A stretch of DNA of 64,000 bases from Rhodospirillales bacterium. Its GTDB lineage: Bacteria > Pseudomonadota > Alphaproteobacteria > ATCC43930 > CGMCC-115725. The notes beneath the pieces were generated by a model that did not search any database, was not told the origin of the DNA, and saw only the letters and a list, made by a program, of their open reading frames with translations. The stretch lies in contig CANJCB010000002.1 of assembly GCA_947473305.1 (NCBI GenBank), forward strand, positions 124,001 through 188,000. Reading direction: 5' to 3'. Below are positions 19,938 through 29,199 of the stretch, in pieces. Positions within the stretch are counted from its first letter, which is position 1; every line of letters begins with the position of its first letter. Both the position numbers and the translations under genes were made by a program.

Positions 19938-20609
19938 ATGGGCGAAAGCTTCCAGTTCCTAGACATTATCATCTTCGCCCTTGTGGCTGTGTTCCTGGCG
20001 ATACGCTTGCGCAGCGTGCTGGGACGCAGGACAGGGAACGAACAGCGCCGCGATCCCTTCGCGCCCCCGCCCGCCGATCAGGCCCCCGCCTCCGCCAAGG
20101 TGGTGACGCTGCCGGATCGGAACAAGGTGATCGACGCGACGCCCATTCCCGCGGACGGAGACCTTTCCGCCGGCCTGGCCCGCGTGAGATCCGCCGATGC
20201 GAGCTTCGACCCCAGTCGTTTCGTCGGCGGTGCCCGCAGCGCTTTCGAGATGATCGTCGCGGCCTTCGCGGCGGGCGATACGGCCGTTCTGAAGCCTCTC
20301 CTCAATAGCGAGGTGCTGCAGAATTTCACCCAGGCCATCGAAGAGCGCCGCAGCCAGCACGAGACCTTGGAAACGACGCTCCTTGCCGTGAAGCAGGCGG
20401 ACATCGTCAAGGCCGAGCTTGACCGCAACATCGCCGTGATCACGGTCAAATTCGTCTCCGATCAGGTCAATGTCACCCGGGCGTCCGATAACTCGGTGGT
20501 CGAGGGCGATCCCAACCGGGTCGAGGAGAAGACCGACTATTGGACTTTCTCGCGGGACACCCGGGCGCGCGATCCCAATTGGCAGCTCGTCGCCACTCAT
20601 AGCGGCTGA
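19938..20609 (+). CDS. Tim44/TimA-like domain protein
   Basis: The 223-residue protein has one N-terminal membrane segment (LDIIIFALVAVFLAIRL), a charged and proline-rich linker, and a C-terminal Tim44-like (NTF2-fold) domain, about residues 85-220. It resembles alphaproteobacterial TimA, the bacterial relative of the mitochondrial import motor subunit Tim44; TimA itself is a membrane protein of uncertain function. It is divergent from fxsA and 3 bp before mltA, a conserved arrangement that suggests an envelope role. Confidence 0.88.
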   Translation: MGESFQFLDIIIFALVAVFLAIRLRSVLGRRTGNEQRRDPFAPPPADQAPASAKVVTLPDRNKVIDATPIPADGDLSAGLARVRSADASFDPSRFVGGARSAFEMIVAAFAAGDTAVLKPLLNSEVLQNFTQAIEERRSQHETLETTLLAVKQADIVKAELDRNIAVITVKFVSDQVNVTRASDNSVVEGDPNRVEEKTDYWTFSRDTRARDPNWQLVATHSG

Positions 20610-20612
20610 TCG

Positions 20613-21794
20613 ATGCGTTTTCTTTGGCCGGTCGCGCTTGCGCTGCTCGCCGCTGCCTGCGTTCCCAAATCGACACCTCCCCCGACGCCCTCCCCCGAGC
20701 CCGAAAAGCTCGTCCTGAGCCGGGTGTCTTTCGAGAGCCTGCCCGGTTGGACCGAGGACAGGCAGGCCGAGGCCCTGCCGGCTCTCCTCAAATCCTGCGC
20801 GCGGATTGGGCAGCGGGCCGATGGCGAGGCTGTGGGTCCCGATGGCATGGCCGGCACCGCCAAGGATTGGCGGGGGCTTTGCGAAGAGGCGGCTCGGCTG
20901 CGCCCTTCGGATGCCGTCGCCGCGCGGCGGTTTTTCGAAGGATCTTTCGTGCCCTTCGCCGCCACCGATAACGGAACACCGACGGGCCTTTTCACAGGCT
21001 ATTACGAACCCGAGCTCAAGGGGTCGAGGACGCGCAGCGCCCGTTACGCGGCCCCTCTCCTGAGGCGCCCGCCGGACCTGGTGTCCGTGGAACTAGGCGA
21101 TTTCCGGGCCGACTGGCGCGGGCAAAGGATCGCCGGCCGTGTCGTCGCGGGCCGCCTGAAGCCTTTCGAGACGCGGGCCCAAATCGAAGCCGGCGCACTC
21201 GCGGGCGGCAATCTGGAATTGCTCTGGGCCGAGGATCCGATCGCGGTCTTCTTCCTCCAGATCCAAGGATCGGGACGGGTCCTGCTGCCCGACGGCCGGT
21301 TGGTGCGGGTCGGTTTCGACGGACAGAACGGCCGACCCTATGTACCGGTCGGGCGGGTCTTGGCCGAGCGAGGCGATTTGCCCCGCGACGGCGTCTCGAT
21401 GCAGTCGATCGCCGGCTGGATGCGCAGCCATCCCGAGCGGGCGCAGGCCCTGATGAACGAGAACCCGTCCTATGTCTTCTTCCGGGAGGTCTCCGGCGAC
21501 GGGCCGATCGGCAGCCAGGGCGTGGCTCTCACCCCGGGCCGGAGCCTTGCCGTCGACGCGACTTTTCTGGCGCTTGGATTGCCGGTATGGCTCGATGCGG
21601 TCGATGACGGGAACGGCGGCGCCGTTTTGCGCCGTTTGGCAATCGCCCAGGATACCGGAGGAGCGATACGCGGCCCGGTGCGCGGCGATGTCTTCTGGGG
21701 CGCCGGAGCGGAAGCCGAGGAACGCGCCGGAAGGATGCGCGCCCGTGGCCGCTACTATATCCTGCTCCCCGTGGCCGTCGCGGCCCGGCGTTAA
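20613..21794 (+). CDS. mltA: Membrane-bound lytic murein transglycosylase A
   Basis: MltA cleaves peptidoglycan glycan strands to 1,6-anhydro products. The 393-residue protein has a signal peptide and lipobox LAAAC (Cys about residue 16), so it is an outer-membrane lipoprotein. The MltA domain includes GLFTGYYEPEL and IQGSGRVLLPDG, and the C-terminal 3D domain includes AQDTGGAIRGPVRGDVFWG with the catalytic aspartate. It starts 3 bp after the Tim44-like gene. Confidence 0.95.
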   Translation: MRFLWPVALALLAAACVPKSTPPPTPSPEPEKLVLSRVSFESLPGWTEDRQAEALPALLKSCARIGQRADGEAVGPDGMAGTAKDWRGLCEEAARLRPSDAVAARRFFEGSFVPFAATDNGTPTGLFTGYYEPELKGSRTRSARYAAPLLRRPPDLVSVELGDFRADWRGQRIAGRVVAGRLKPFETRAQIEAGALAGGNLELLWAEDPIAVFFLQIQGSGRVLLPDGRLVRVGFDGQNGRPYVPVGRVLAERGDLPRDGVSMQSIAGWMRSHPERAQALMNENPSYVFFREVSGDGPIGSQGVALTPGRSLAVDATFLALGLPVWLDAVDDGNGGAVLRRLAIAQDTGGAIRGPVRGDVFWGAGAEAEERAGRMRARGRYYILLPVAVAARR

Positions 21795-21821
21795 TCCTTC
21801 TCCCGTCTGAAAAAACATCCC

Positions 21822-22313
21822 ATGCGCCCGCAATTTTCGATCGTCCTTCTCGCGCTCTCGCTTTGGGCTTGCGCGCCGGCAAAACCCCCCTCGCCGCCGC
21901 CCTCCGTACCGGCGGGAGCGCCGTCTCCCCTCTCCGAACCAGTCGCCCCACCCACGACGGAGCTGGCACCGGCGACGATCCCCTTTGTCGAGGAGCCGCC
22001 GCCCCCGCCGGGCCGGCTCGCGGCTGGATTGCTGGGCGCGGAAGGGGCGAAGGGACTGAATGAGGCCGACCGCCAGGCGATGGAGCTTGCGGCGAAAAAT
22101 GCCTTCGACAACGCCCCCACCGGCCGCGGCGCGCCCTGGCGCAACCCGGCGACGGGCAATTCGGGCACGATCACGCCGGTGCGGAGCTTCCAGGATGCCC
22201 GGCGCGACTACTGCCGGGACTTCCAGCAGGTGATCGTGGCGGGCGGCCAGACCCGTCAAGGCAAGGGAACCGCCTGCCGCCGGGCTGACGGCTTGTGGCA
22301 GGTTGTCCAATAG
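21822..22313 (+). CDS. Lipoprotein with a Rickettsia 17-kDa/RT0821-like C-terminal domain
   Basis: The 163-residue protein has a short signal peptide with lipobox LWAC (Cys about residue 17), a Pro/Ala-rich linker to about residue 80, and a compact C-terminal domain with APWRNPATGNSGTITPVR, YCRDFQQVIV and GTACRRADGLWQVV. That spacing of W, NP, TG, CR and DG-W matches my recollection of RT0821/Lpp0805-type surface proteins. The glycine-zipper part often found in that family is missing. A role in the envelope is likely from the lipobox and from mltA upstream; the exact function is unknown. Confidence 0.7.
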   Translation: MRPQFSIVLLALSLWACAPAKPPSPPPSVPAGAPSPLSEPVAPPTTELAPATIPFVEEPPPPPGRLAAGLLGAEGAKGLNEADRQAMELAAKNAFDNAPTGRGAPWRNPATGNSGTITPVRSFQDARRDYCRDFQQVIVAGGQTRQGKGTACRRADGLWQVVQ

Positions 22314-22384
22314 GCGTTGCTTTCGGCGGCAGCGCTGGCCATGCTCTGCCGGAGTTCCAGTCCCATCGCGAGGGTCCTCCGCAA

Positions 22385-23155
22385 ATGTCCGACGGACCTG
22401 TGCATGTCGGTCTTTTCGTCACCTGCCTGGTCGACCTCTTCCGCCCCACCGTCGGCTTTGCGGCGGTGAAGCTGTTGGAGGACGCGGGCTGCACGGTTTC
22501 CGTGCCGGGTCTTCAGACCTGTTGTGGGCAGCCGGCCTTTAATTCGGGCGACCGGGCGGATACCATGGCTATTGCCCGCCAGGTCATCGCCGCCTTCGAG
22601 GGCTTCGACTATGTAGTGGCGCCTTCCGGATCCTGCGCGGGCATGATCCGCGAGCATTATCCGGCGCTGTTCAAGGATGATCCCGCCATGGCACCCCGCG
22701 CCCACCATCTGGCGGCGCGGACCTGGGAGCTTCTGTCCTTCCTGACCGATGTCAGGGGCCTTAGCGATATCGCCGCGCGTTACGACGGGACCGTGACCTA
22801 TCACGACAGCTGCTCCGGCCTGCGCGAACTGGGCGTCAAGGAACAGCCGCGCCAATTGCTGAGCCAGGTGGCGGGCCTGTCGCTGGTGGAACTGCCGGGG
22901 GCGGAGGTCTGCTGCGGCTTTGGCGGAACCTTCTGCGTCAAATACCCCGAGATTTCGGACAAGATGGTTACGGAAAAGGCGGCGGATATCGTGGCCACGG
23001 GAGCGGACACGGTCCTGGCCGGTGACTTGGGCTGCCTCCTCAATATTGCGGGCAAGCTTTCCCGGCTCAACCAGCCGGTGAAGGTCCGCCATGTGGCCGA
23101 GGTCCTGGCCGGTATGACCCAGGACGTGAGCCCCATCGGGGCGGAGCCCGGCTGA
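22385..23155 (+). CDS. lutA: L-lactate utilisation protein LutA / LldE (CCG-domain Fe-S protein)
   Basis: LutA, LutB and LutC together oxidise L-lactate to pyruvate. This 256-residue subunit has two CCG-type cysteine motifs: VPGLQTCCGQPAFNSG and LPGAEVCCGFGGTFCVKYP, the latter with preceding YHDSCSGLR; they coordinate an iron-sulfur or electron-transfer centre. I use the ATG at 22385; a frame open from 22295 has no homologous sequence. It overlaps lutB by 1 bp (TGATG). No lactate permease or LutR/LldR regulator is adjacent. Confidence 0.9.
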   Translation: MSDGPVHVGLFVTCLVDLFRPTVGFAAVKLLEDAGCTVSVPGLQTCCGQPAFNSGDRADTMAIARQVIAAFEGFDYVVAPSGSCAGMIREHYPALFKDDPAMAPRAHHLAARTWELLSFLTDVRGLSDIAARYDGTVTYHDSCSGLRELGVKEQPRQLLSQVAGLSLVELPGAEVCCGFGGTFCVKYPEISDKMVTEKAADIVATGADTVLAGDLGCLLNIAGKLSRLNQPVKVRHVAEVLAGMTQDVSPIGAEPG

Positions 23156-24585
23156 TGCTGCCTCAAAGCCACGCCTTCAAATCGGGCGCGCGGATCGCGC
23201 TCGGGAACCAGCCGCTGCAGAAGGCGCTGGGATTCATGAAGACAACCGGTTTTCCGGCAAAGCGCCTTGCCGCCGTCCAGCGCCTGCCGGAATTCGAGGC
23301 CCTGCGCGAGGAAGGCCGGACGATCAAGGACCGCACCCTCAAGCATCTCGATTTCTATCTCGAGACCTTCGAGGCCAATGTCATCGCCACCGGCGGCCAT
23401 GTGCATTGGTGCCGCACGGCGGCCGAGGCCTGCGAGACGATCCTGAAGATCTGCCGCGCCCTCGACGCCAAGACCGTCACCAAGGGCAAGTCCATGGTGG
23501 CCGAGGAGATCGCCCTCAACGAATATCTCGAAAAACACGGGATCACGCCGGTCGAGACCGACCTCGGCGAATACATCATCCAGCTCCGCCACGAGCCGCC
23601 GAGCCATATCATCGCCCCGGCGATCCATCTGGTGAAGGAGCAGGTCGCGGAGACCTTCCGTGCCGCCCATACCGATCGCGACCCCGACCGCCCGCTCAAT
23701 GACGGCCGCATCCTCTGCGACGAGGCCCGGGCCGAACTGCGGCAGAAATTCCTGGCCGCCGATGTCGGGATCACCGGGGCGAATTTCCTGATCGCCGAGA
23801 CGGGCTCCAGCATCATCGTCACCAACGAGGGCAACGGCGACCTGACCCAGACCTTGACCAAGGCCCATATCGTCGTGGCCAGCCTCGAGAAGGTGGTGCC
23901 GACGCTGGAGGATGCCTCCACCATCCTGCGGCTCCTGGCGCGGTCGGCCACGGGACAGGAGTTCTCGACCTATACGACGGTTTCGACCGGCCCGCGCCGG
24001 GCCGAGGATACGGATGGACCCGGCGAATACCACGTGGTGCTGCTCGACAACGGCCGCACCTCCATGCTTGGAACCGAGTTTCAGGACATGCTGCGCTGCA
24101 TCCGCTGCGGCGCCTGCATGAACCATTGCCCGGTCTATCAATCGGTGGGCGGCCATGCCTATGGCTGGGTCTATCCGGGACCCATGGGCTCGGTGCTGAC
24201 CCCGACATTGGTCGGTATCCAGGAGGCCGGCCACCTGCCCAATGCCTCCACCTTCTGCGGCAAATGCGAGAGCGTCTGCCCTATGAAGATCCCCTTGCCG
24301 AAGATGATGCGGCATTGGCGGGAGGCGGAATTCGCCCGCGACCTGAGCCCGGCCGTGGCGCGCCGAGGCCTCGCCGTCTGGGCGTTTCTCGCAAAGCATC
24401 CGACGCTTTATCGCATGCTCGCCTCGGCCGCGATCCGGCTTCTCGCCCTGGCGGGAGGGCGGCGGGGACGGTTCCGCACCCTGCCGCTGGCGGGCGGCTG
24501 GACCTCGGTGCGCGACATGCCGGTGCCTGAGGGCCGGACATTCCACAGCCTTTGGGCATCGGGCAAGGGACGGGGGACGCGATGA
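23155..24585 (+). CDS. lutB: L-lactate utilisation iron-sulfur protein LutB / LldF
   Basis: This is the large subunit of the LutABC lactate-oxidising system. The 476-residue protein has the LUD domain (about residues 70-300, including GITGANFLIAETGSSI) and then two ferredoxin-type 4Fe-4S motifs, CIRCGACMNHCPVY and CGKCESVCPMKIPLPKM. The C-terminal segment is the usual extension. It begins at the last base of lutA and overlaps lutC by 4 bp. The antisense strand is open for 581 codons, a by-product of high GC. Confidence 0.93.
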   Translation: MLPQSHAFKSGARIALGNQPLQKALGFMKTTGFPAKRLAAVQRLPEFEALREEGRTIKDRTLKHLDFYLETFEANVIATGGHVHWCRTAAEACETILKICRALDAKTVTKGKSMVAEEIALNEYLEKHGITPVETDLGEYIIQLRHEPPSHIIAPAIHLVKEQVAETFRAAHTDRDPDRPLNDGRILCDEARAELRQKFLAADVGITGANFLIAETGSSIIVTNEGNGDLTQTLTKAHIVVASLEKVVPTLEDASTILRLLARSATGQEFSTYTTVSTGPRRAEDTDGPGEYHVVLLDNGRTSMLGTEFQDMLRCIRCGACMNHCPVYQSVGGHAYGWVYPGPMGSVLTPTLVGIQEAGHLPNASTFCGKCESVCPMKIPLPKMMRHWREAEFARDLSPAVARRGLAVWAFLAKHPTLYRMLASAAIRLLALAGGRRGRFRTLPLAGGWTSVRDMPVPEGRTFHSLWASGKGRGTR

Positions 24586-25286
24586 GCGGCCGCGACCAGA
24601 TCCTGGCCGGGATCCGCCGGTCCCTCAATCGCGGCGCGCTCGACGAGGCGACGGTCGCGACCCTGCGCGGGGGTCTTGCCGCGCCGCGCCGCAATCTCAT
24701 CCCGGCGCGCGCCACGATCCTCGATGCCGAGGGGCGGGCCGCCCTTTTCCGCTCGATGGCCGAGGAAGTGGCGGCGACGGTCGAGCCGATTGCCACGCTC
24801 GATGCGGTTCCTGCCGCGGTGGCGGATTACCTGGCGCGGCTCAACCTGCCGCCGACTGTCGTCGCGGCGCCCGACCCGCAGCTTGCGGCGATCCCCTGGG
24901 ACAAACGCCCCTTGCTGACCGTGCGGCAAGGACGGGTGGAGGATGCCGATCCCGTCGCCGTCACCGCCTGTTTCGCCGGGATCGCGGAGACCGGCACCCT
25001 GATGCTGCTTTCAGGCCCCGAGAGCCCGACCCGTAACAATTTCCTCCCCGACACCCATATCGTGGTAATGCGGAAGAGCCAGATCGTCGGGACCTATGAA
25101 GAAGCCTGGACCAAGCTTCGCGCGCGTCACGGCGCCGGAAATTGGACCATGCCCCGGACGGTCAATTTCATCACCGGGCCGTCCCGCACCGCCGATATCG
25201 AGCAGCGGGTGGAGCTTGGGGCCCATGGTCCCCGGCGTCTCCACATCATCCTCGTCGAGGACGGAGATGGCGCGTCGCAAGGCTAA
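24582..25286 (+). CDS. lutC: L-lactate utilisation protein LutC / LldG
   Basis: LutC is the LUD-domain third component of the lactate-oxidation complex. The 234-residue protein includes CFAGIAETGTLMLLSGPESPT and the conserved terminal FITGPSRTADIEQRVELGAHGPRRLH. The ATG at 24582 overlaps the lutB stop by 4 bp. The Smr-domain gene starts 20 bp before its end, so the downstream genes are probably read through from the lactate operon. Confidence 0.92.
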   Translation: MSGRDQILAGIRRSLNRGALDEATVATLRGGLAAPRRNLIPARATILDAEGRAALFRSMAEEVAATVEPIATLDAVPAAVADYLARLNLPPTVVAAPDPQLAAIPWDKRPLLTVRQGRVEDADPVAVTACFAGIAETGTLMLLSGPESPTRNNFLPDTHIVVMRKSQIVGTYEEAWTKLRARHGAGNWTMPRTVNFITGPSRTADIEQRVELGAHGPRRLHIILVEDGDGASQG

Positions 25287-25902
25287 GTCCTTCCCGATCC
25301 TGACCGAGGGCTTTTCCGTTCCTGCGGAGAAGAAGCGGGGAAAGGTGAGCGCTGTCGGCGCCATCCTGCCGGCTAAACTCGCCCCTGGGCCTCCCCTTCC
25401 GATGAACGACCCTGGCGTGAAAAAGAGAACGCCGAGCCCGTCGGAGATCCGGCTTTGGCGCATCGCCATGGGCGATGTGGAGCCCGCCGAACAACCGCCC
25501 GCGCCTCCTTCCATCGCGGTTACCATCCCCGTGGTCGAGCGCCCGCCGCTTGCGCCTCCCCCGCTCGATCCCGGCCTCGATCGCCGCACGGCCCAGCGCT
25601 TGAAGCGCGGCCAATTGGAGCCCGAGGCGCGGCTCGACCTCCACGGCATGACCCAGGCTCGCGCCCATGGGGCGCTGCAGGGTTTTCTCGCGCGGTCGCA
25701 ACAGGGCGGCTTGCGCTGCGTGCTGGTCATCACCGGCAAAGGATTTCGGATGACCGGCCAGCCCGGCATTCTGCGCGCCTCGGTTCCCCGCTGGCTCGAT
25801 GAATCCCCCAACCGGAGCCGCCTCCTGGGCTTTTCCCCGGCGCAACCGAAGGACGGTGGCGAGGGGGCGCTCTACATCATGCTCCGGCGGTTGAAGTCGT
25901 GA
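25267..25902 (+). CDS. Smr/MutS2-domain protein
   Basis: The 211-residue protein has a proline-rich low-complexity N-terminal half (about residues 40-100) and a C-terminal Smr domain with LDLHGMTQARAH and VLVITGKG, the LDxH and TGxG motifs of Smr-family endonucleases. In Alphaproteobacteria this gene usually follows mltA; here the lipoprotein and lutABC lie between. The MARRKAKSF start at 25267 gives a 20-bp overlap with lutC. The nucleic-acid substrate is unknown. It overlaps the XRE gene by 4 bp (GTGA). Confidence 0.9.
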   Translation: MARRKAKSFPILTEGFSVPAEKKRGKVSAVGAILPAKLAPGPPLPMNDPGVKKRTPSPSEIRLWRIAMGDVEPAEQPPAPPSIAVTIPVVERPPLAPPPLDPGLDRRTAQRLKRGQLEPEARLDLHGMTQARAHGALQGFLARSQQGGLRCVLVITGKGFRMTGQPGILRASVPRWLDESPNRSRLLGFSPAQPKDGGEGALYIMLRRLKS

Positions 25903-26300
25903 CCCCCTTCGGCGAGCGCCTGCGCCAGCTCCGCGCCGAACGCGGCATCAGCCAGCAGGAGATGGCGGAGCAGCTCGGCGTCTCGGCCGCCTATCTCTCG
26001 GCCCTGGAGCACGGTCGGCGGGGCAGGCCGACCCATGCCATGGTCGTGGCGATCTGCGCGCAGCTCAATATCATCTGGGACGAGGCGGACGAGCTGGCCC
26101 GGCTCGCGAGATTGTCACATCCGCGCGTCACGGTAGATACGACCGGGCTGTCGCCAACCGCGACGGAGCTTGCTAATCTGCTGGCGGAACGGATCAGGAA
26201 GCTGCCCCCGGATCGGGTCGACCGCCTCCTTGAGATCCTCAAGACGACCCCCGCCGGACCGTCACGCCGGCGAAGAAAAGCGGCGCTAAGTATCTCTTAA
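25899..26300 (+). CDS. XRE-family DNA-binding regulator
   Basis: The 133-residue protein has an N-terminal HTH_3 domain (about residues 5-60: LRQLRAERGISQQEMAEQL, then SAAYLSALEHGRRGRP), a helical middle and a basic C-terminal tail (SRRRRKAAL). It starts with GTG overlapping the Smr-gene stop. Target genes are unknown; the paired TCTTAAGG elements directly at and after its stop codon are candidate operators. A role in controlling the upstream lactate genes is possible only by position. Confidence 0.88.
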   Translation: MTPFGERLRQLRAERGISQQEMAEQLGVSAAYLSALEHGRRGRPTHAMVVAICAQLNIIWDEADELARLARLSHPRVTVDTTGLSPTATELANLLAERIRKLPPDRVDRLLEILKTTPAGPSRRRRKAALSIS

Positions 26301-26324
26301 GGGTCGTATGTGATAATCTTAAGG
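26295..26324. repeat. Direct repeat of TCTTAAGG, 22 bp apart
   Basis: TCTTAAGG occurs at 26295-26302 (over the XRE stop codon) and at 26317-26324, each with the palindromic core CTTAAG. The 22-bp period is about two helical turns, as in paired operators. A GATAAT hexamer at 26312-26317 lies between them as a possible -10 for the next gene. Confidence 0.5.
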
Positions 26325-26352
26325 CAAGTTCGTTGGGTGTTGAGGATTGAAC

Positions 26353-26553
26353 ATGCAGGGCCAGGATTTAACGCAGGCTGATCTTTCGAGCCTCTCAGTC
26401 CAGGATATGACTGCCGAGCAGAAGGCTGAGCTGCGTCGGCGTTACGACACCTTCGTTCGCAACTTCGGCGTGGCCCCGAGGCCCGAAGAAGACGATGAGA
26501 AGCCCGCGCCCGAGGTCAAGAAGTGGGTCCCCGGTATGAAGGCCGCCCGCTAA
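26353..26553 (+). CDS. Small hypothetical protein (66 residues)
   Basis: I do not recognise this protein. The ATG at 26353 has GAGG upstream; a TTG two codons earlier is less likely. It is highly charged and probably helical in the first half (MTAEQKAELRRRYDTFVRNFG), then acidic and lysine-rich, ending VKKWVPGMKAAR. No cysteine, signal peptide or membrane segment is present. Codon use looks like its neighbours. It is set off from the XRE gene by a putative promoter/operator and followed by a hairpin, so it may be a separate transcript. Confidence 0.65.
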   Translation: MQGQDLTQADLSSLSVQDMTAEQKAELRRRYDTFVRNFGVAPRPEEDDEKPAPEVKKWVPGMKAAR

Positions 26554-26569
26554 CCGTCTGACGACGCGT

Positions 26570-26586
26570 CGCCCGCTTTGAGGGCG
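26570..26586. terminator. Hairpin between the small gene and hslU
   Basis: CGCCC (26570-26574) pairs with GGGCG (26582-26586) around a 7-nt loop, followed by GCTTTCCTT on the plus strand. It sits in the 40-bp gap between convergent genes and could be a weak intrinsic terminator for the small gene. Confidence 0.45.
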
Positions 26587-26593
26587 GCTTTCC

Positions 26594-27904
26594 TTATAAA
26601 ATGAATTTCGACAGGTCGGCGTTTTTCGCGAGCGCCCCGACGTGTTCGCGGACATAGTCGCGGTCGATGGTGATCACCGTGTCCGGCGGCTGATCGGAAG
26701 CGGAAAAGCTGATCTCTTCCAGAAGGCGCTCCAGCACGGTGTGAAGCCGCCGCGCCCCGATGTTCTCGACGGAGGTATTGATCTCCTCCGCCAGGGTCGC
26801 GATCTCGTCGATCGCCTCCTCGGCGAAATTGAGAGTGACGCCTTCGGTCGCCATGAGCGCCCGGTATTGCTTGATGAGGCTCGCTTCGGGTTCGGTCAGG
26901 ATGCGGCGCAGGTCGTCGCGGCCCAGGGCCTTCAATTCCACCCGGATCGGCAGCCGCCCCTGAAGCTCCGGCAGCAGGTCAGACGGCTTGGCGAGATGGA
27001 ATGCGCCGGAGGCGATGAACAGCACGTGGTCGGTCTTTACCGCGCCATGCTTGGTCGCGACCGTGGTGCCCTCGATCAACGGGAGCAGATCCCGCTGGAC
27101 GCCCTCGCGGCTCACATCCGCGCCCGCCCGCTCGCTGCGGGCGCAGATCTTGTCGATCTCGTCGAGGAAGACGATGCCGTTCTGCTCGACGGATTCAATG
27201 GCCTCCCGCACGACCTTTTCCTGGTCGAGGAGCTTCTCGCTTTCCTCGGCGAGCAGGATCGTATGGCTTTCCTTGACCGTGATCCGCCGGGTCTTAGTGC
27301 GATTGCCGAAAGCCTTGCCGAGCATGTCGTTGAGATTGAGCATGCCCATCTGGGCGCCGGGCATGCCGGGGATCTCGAAGGTGGGCATGCCGCCGCCGGT
27401 ATCCTGGACCGAAACCTCGATCTCCCGGTCGTCGAGCTGGCCCTCGCGCAGCATCTTGCGGAATTTCTGTCGGGTCTCGGCCCCTGCGCTGGTGCCCACG
27501 AGGGCATCGAGAACCCGTTCCTCGGCCAGCATCTCGGCCTTGGATTCGACTTCCTTGCGCAGCTTTTCCTTGGTCAGGGAAACGGCGATTTCCACCAGAT
27601 CCCGGATGATCTGCTCGACATCCCGGCCGACATATCCCACTTCGGTGAACTTCGTCGCCTCGACCTTGAGGAAGGGGGCCTGGGCGAGTTTCGCCAGCCG
27701 CCGGGCGATCTCGGTCTTGCCGATGCCGGTCGGGCCGATCATCAGGATGTTCTTGGGTAGCACTTCTTCCCGGAGCGCGTCGGAAAGCTGCTGGCGCCGC
27801 CAGCGGTTGCGGAGCGCGATGGCCACGGCGCGCTTGGCGTCGTTCTGGCCGACGATATGGCGGTCGAGTTCGGAAACGATCTCGCGGGGACTGAAAGCGG
27901 TCAT
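26594..27904 (-). CDS. hslU: ATP-dependent protease ATPase subunit HslU
   Basis: HslU is the AAA+ unfoldase of the HslUV heat-shock protease. The 436-residue protein has [21 protein letters not shown], Walker [13 protein letters not shown], the pore/I-domain region and Walker B FLDEIDKI. It ends in [13 protein letters not shown], the conserved C-terminus that inserts into HslV. It overlaps hslV by 4 bp and shares its RpoH-like promoter. Confidence 0.97.
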   Translation of the reverse strand: MTAFSPREIVSELDRHIVGQNDAKRAVAIALRNRWRRQQLSDALREEVLPKNILMIGPTGIGKTEIARRLAKLAQAPFLKVEATKFTEVGYVGRDVEQIIRDLVEIAVSLTKEKLRKEVESKAEMLAEERVLDALVGTSAGAETRQKFRKMLREGQLDDREIEVSVQDTGGGMPTFEIPGMPGAQMGMLNLNDMLGKAFGNRTKTRRITVKESHTILLAEESEKLLDQEKVVREAIESVEQNGIVFLDEIDKICARSERAGADVSREGVQRDLLPLIEGTTVATKHGAVKTDHVLFIASGAFHLAKPSDLLPELQGRLPIRVELKALGRDDLRRILTEPEASLIKQYRALMATEGVTLNFAEEAIDEIATLAEEINTSVENIGARRLHTVLERLLEEISFSASDQPPDTVITIDRDYVREHVGALAKNADLSKFIL

Positions 27905-28449
27905 AGGATCTCGAAGGTCAGCTTTTCATTGGTATAGACGCAGATTCCGGCGGCAATGCCCATGGCCTTGCGCGCGATCGTCTCCGCATCGAGGCCCGGC
28001 ACGTCGATCAGCGCCCGGGCGGCGGCCAGCGCATAGGTGCCGCCGGAGCCGATGCCGATGATCCCGTCTTCGGGCTCCAGCACGTCGCCGGTGCCGGACA
28101 AGATCAGCGAGACCTTGTCGTCCGCAACCGCCATCATCGCTTCAAGCCGACGCAGATAGCGGTCGGTTCGCCAGTCCTTGGCCAGCTCGACGCAGGCCCG
28201 CGCCAATTGCCCGGCGTGCTGCTCCAGCTTCGCCTCCAGCCGCTCGAAGAGCGTCAGGGCGTCGGCCGTCGCCCCGGCAAAGCCCGCGATCACCGTCCCG
28301 TTGCCGAGCCGGCGGAGCTTCTTGGCATTGGACTTCACCACGGTCTGGCCCATGGAGACCTGGCCGTCGCCGGCGATGACGACCCGGCCGTCCTTGCGCA
28401 GACAAAGGATCGTGGTGCCATGCCACAGCGGTTCGCGATTTTCTTGCAT
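27901..28449 (-). CDS. hslV: ATP-dependent protease peptidase subunit HslV
   Basis: HslV is the proteasome-like peptidase of HslUV. The ATG at 28449 (182 residues) has GAAGG six bases upstream and is preferred to the TTG one codon before. The catalytic threonine is in [23 protein letters not shown]; it is the first Thr after His-Gly (about residue 12), so an 11-residue propeptide must be removed, as in other Alphaproteobacteria. SNAKKLRRL and [13 protein letters not shown] are also family signatures. Confidence 0.97.
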   Translation of the reverse strand: MQENREPLWHGTTILCLRKDGRVVIAGDGQVSMGQTVVKSNAKKLRRLGNGTVIAGFAGATADALTLFERLEAKLEQHAGQLARACVELAKDWRTDRYLRRLEAMMAVADDKVSLILSGTGDVLEPEDGIIGIGSGGTYALAAARALIDVPGLDAETIARKAMGIAAGICVYTNEKLTFEIL

Positions 28450-28481
28450 CAAGGGCCTTCGATTGAATGGAATTGGCTCAG

Positions 28482-28510
28482 AGATTGGGTCGCCATCCTA
28501 GAGCATCAAG
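28482..28510 (-). promoter_or_regulatory. RpoH-type heat-shock promoter of hslVU
   Basis: On the minus strand CTTG (28510-28507) and CCAATCT (28488-28482) are separated by 18 bp. The same two elements with the same spacing occur before nfuA (61988-62016). The predicted transcription start is about 25-30 nt before the hslV ATG. Confidence 0.68.
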
Positions 28511-28599
28511 CATAGCGCGTCCCTTGGCGCTGGCGAAGACCCGGCGCTACTGGTAAAAGATCGCAAAAATCATCATGTTCTCCCGGAAGGAGAGTCCCC

Positions 28600-29199
28600 G
28601 TGCGCCAGGCGACGGTGACGCGCAATACGCGCGAGACACGCATCACCGGCACCGTCGATCTCGACGGCACCGGCATCTACGACGTGCACACCGGCATAGG
28701 GTTCCTGGACCATATGCTGGAGCAGCTGTCGCGCCACAGCCTCATGGACCTGACCTTGAAGGCCGAGGGCGATCTTCATATCGACTATCACCACACGACC
28801 GAGGACACCGGCTATGTGGTGGGCGAGGCCGTGTCCAAGGCGTTGGGTGACCGGCGCGGCATCACCCGCTACGGCCAGGCGACGATCCCCATGGACGAGA
28901 CCCTGAGCTGGGTGGCGCTCGATGCGTCGAACCGCCCCTATCTCGTCTGGAAGGTGCAGTTCTCCAAGCCCAAGCTCGGCGAGATGGACACCGAGCTTTT
29001 CAAGGAATGGTTCCAGGCCTTCGCGCAATCGGCGGGCTTCACGCTGCACGTCGAGAACGCTTACGGCGAGAACAACCACCATATCGTCGAGAGCTGCTTC
29101 AAGGGTCTCGCCCGCGCGCTGCGGGAAGCGGTGACCCTGGACCCGCGCCGCGCCGATGCGATCCCCTCCACGAAAGGCGTGCTCGGCGGCAGCCTCTGA
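28600..29199 (+). CDS. hisB: Imidazoleglycerol-phosphate dehydratase
   Basis: HisB dehydrates imidazole-glycerol phosphate, the sixth step of histidine synthesis. The 199-residue protein is the monofunctional dehydratase (no phosphatase domain). Metal-binding histidine motifs are intact: [23 protein letters not shown] and [12 protein letters not shown]. The GTG start at 28600 has AAGGAG seven bases upstream. It is the first gene of the his cluster and shares a 150-bp divergent region with hslV. Confidence 0.97.
   Translation: MRQATVTRNTRETRITGTVDLDGTGIYDVHTGIGFLDHMLEQLSRHSLMDLTLKAEGDLHIDYHHTTEDTGYVVGEAVSKALGDRRGITRYGQATIPMDETLSWVALDASNRPYLVWKVQFSKPKLGEMDTELFKEWFQAFAQSAGFTLHVENAYGENNHHIVESCFKGLARALREAVTLDPRRADAIPSTKGVLGGSL

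Noticed and set aside
22801-24546. A 581-codon open frame antisense to lutB
   Set aside because: It has no recognisable motif and mirrors the third-position GC bias of lutB; such shadows are expected in this GC-rich DNA.
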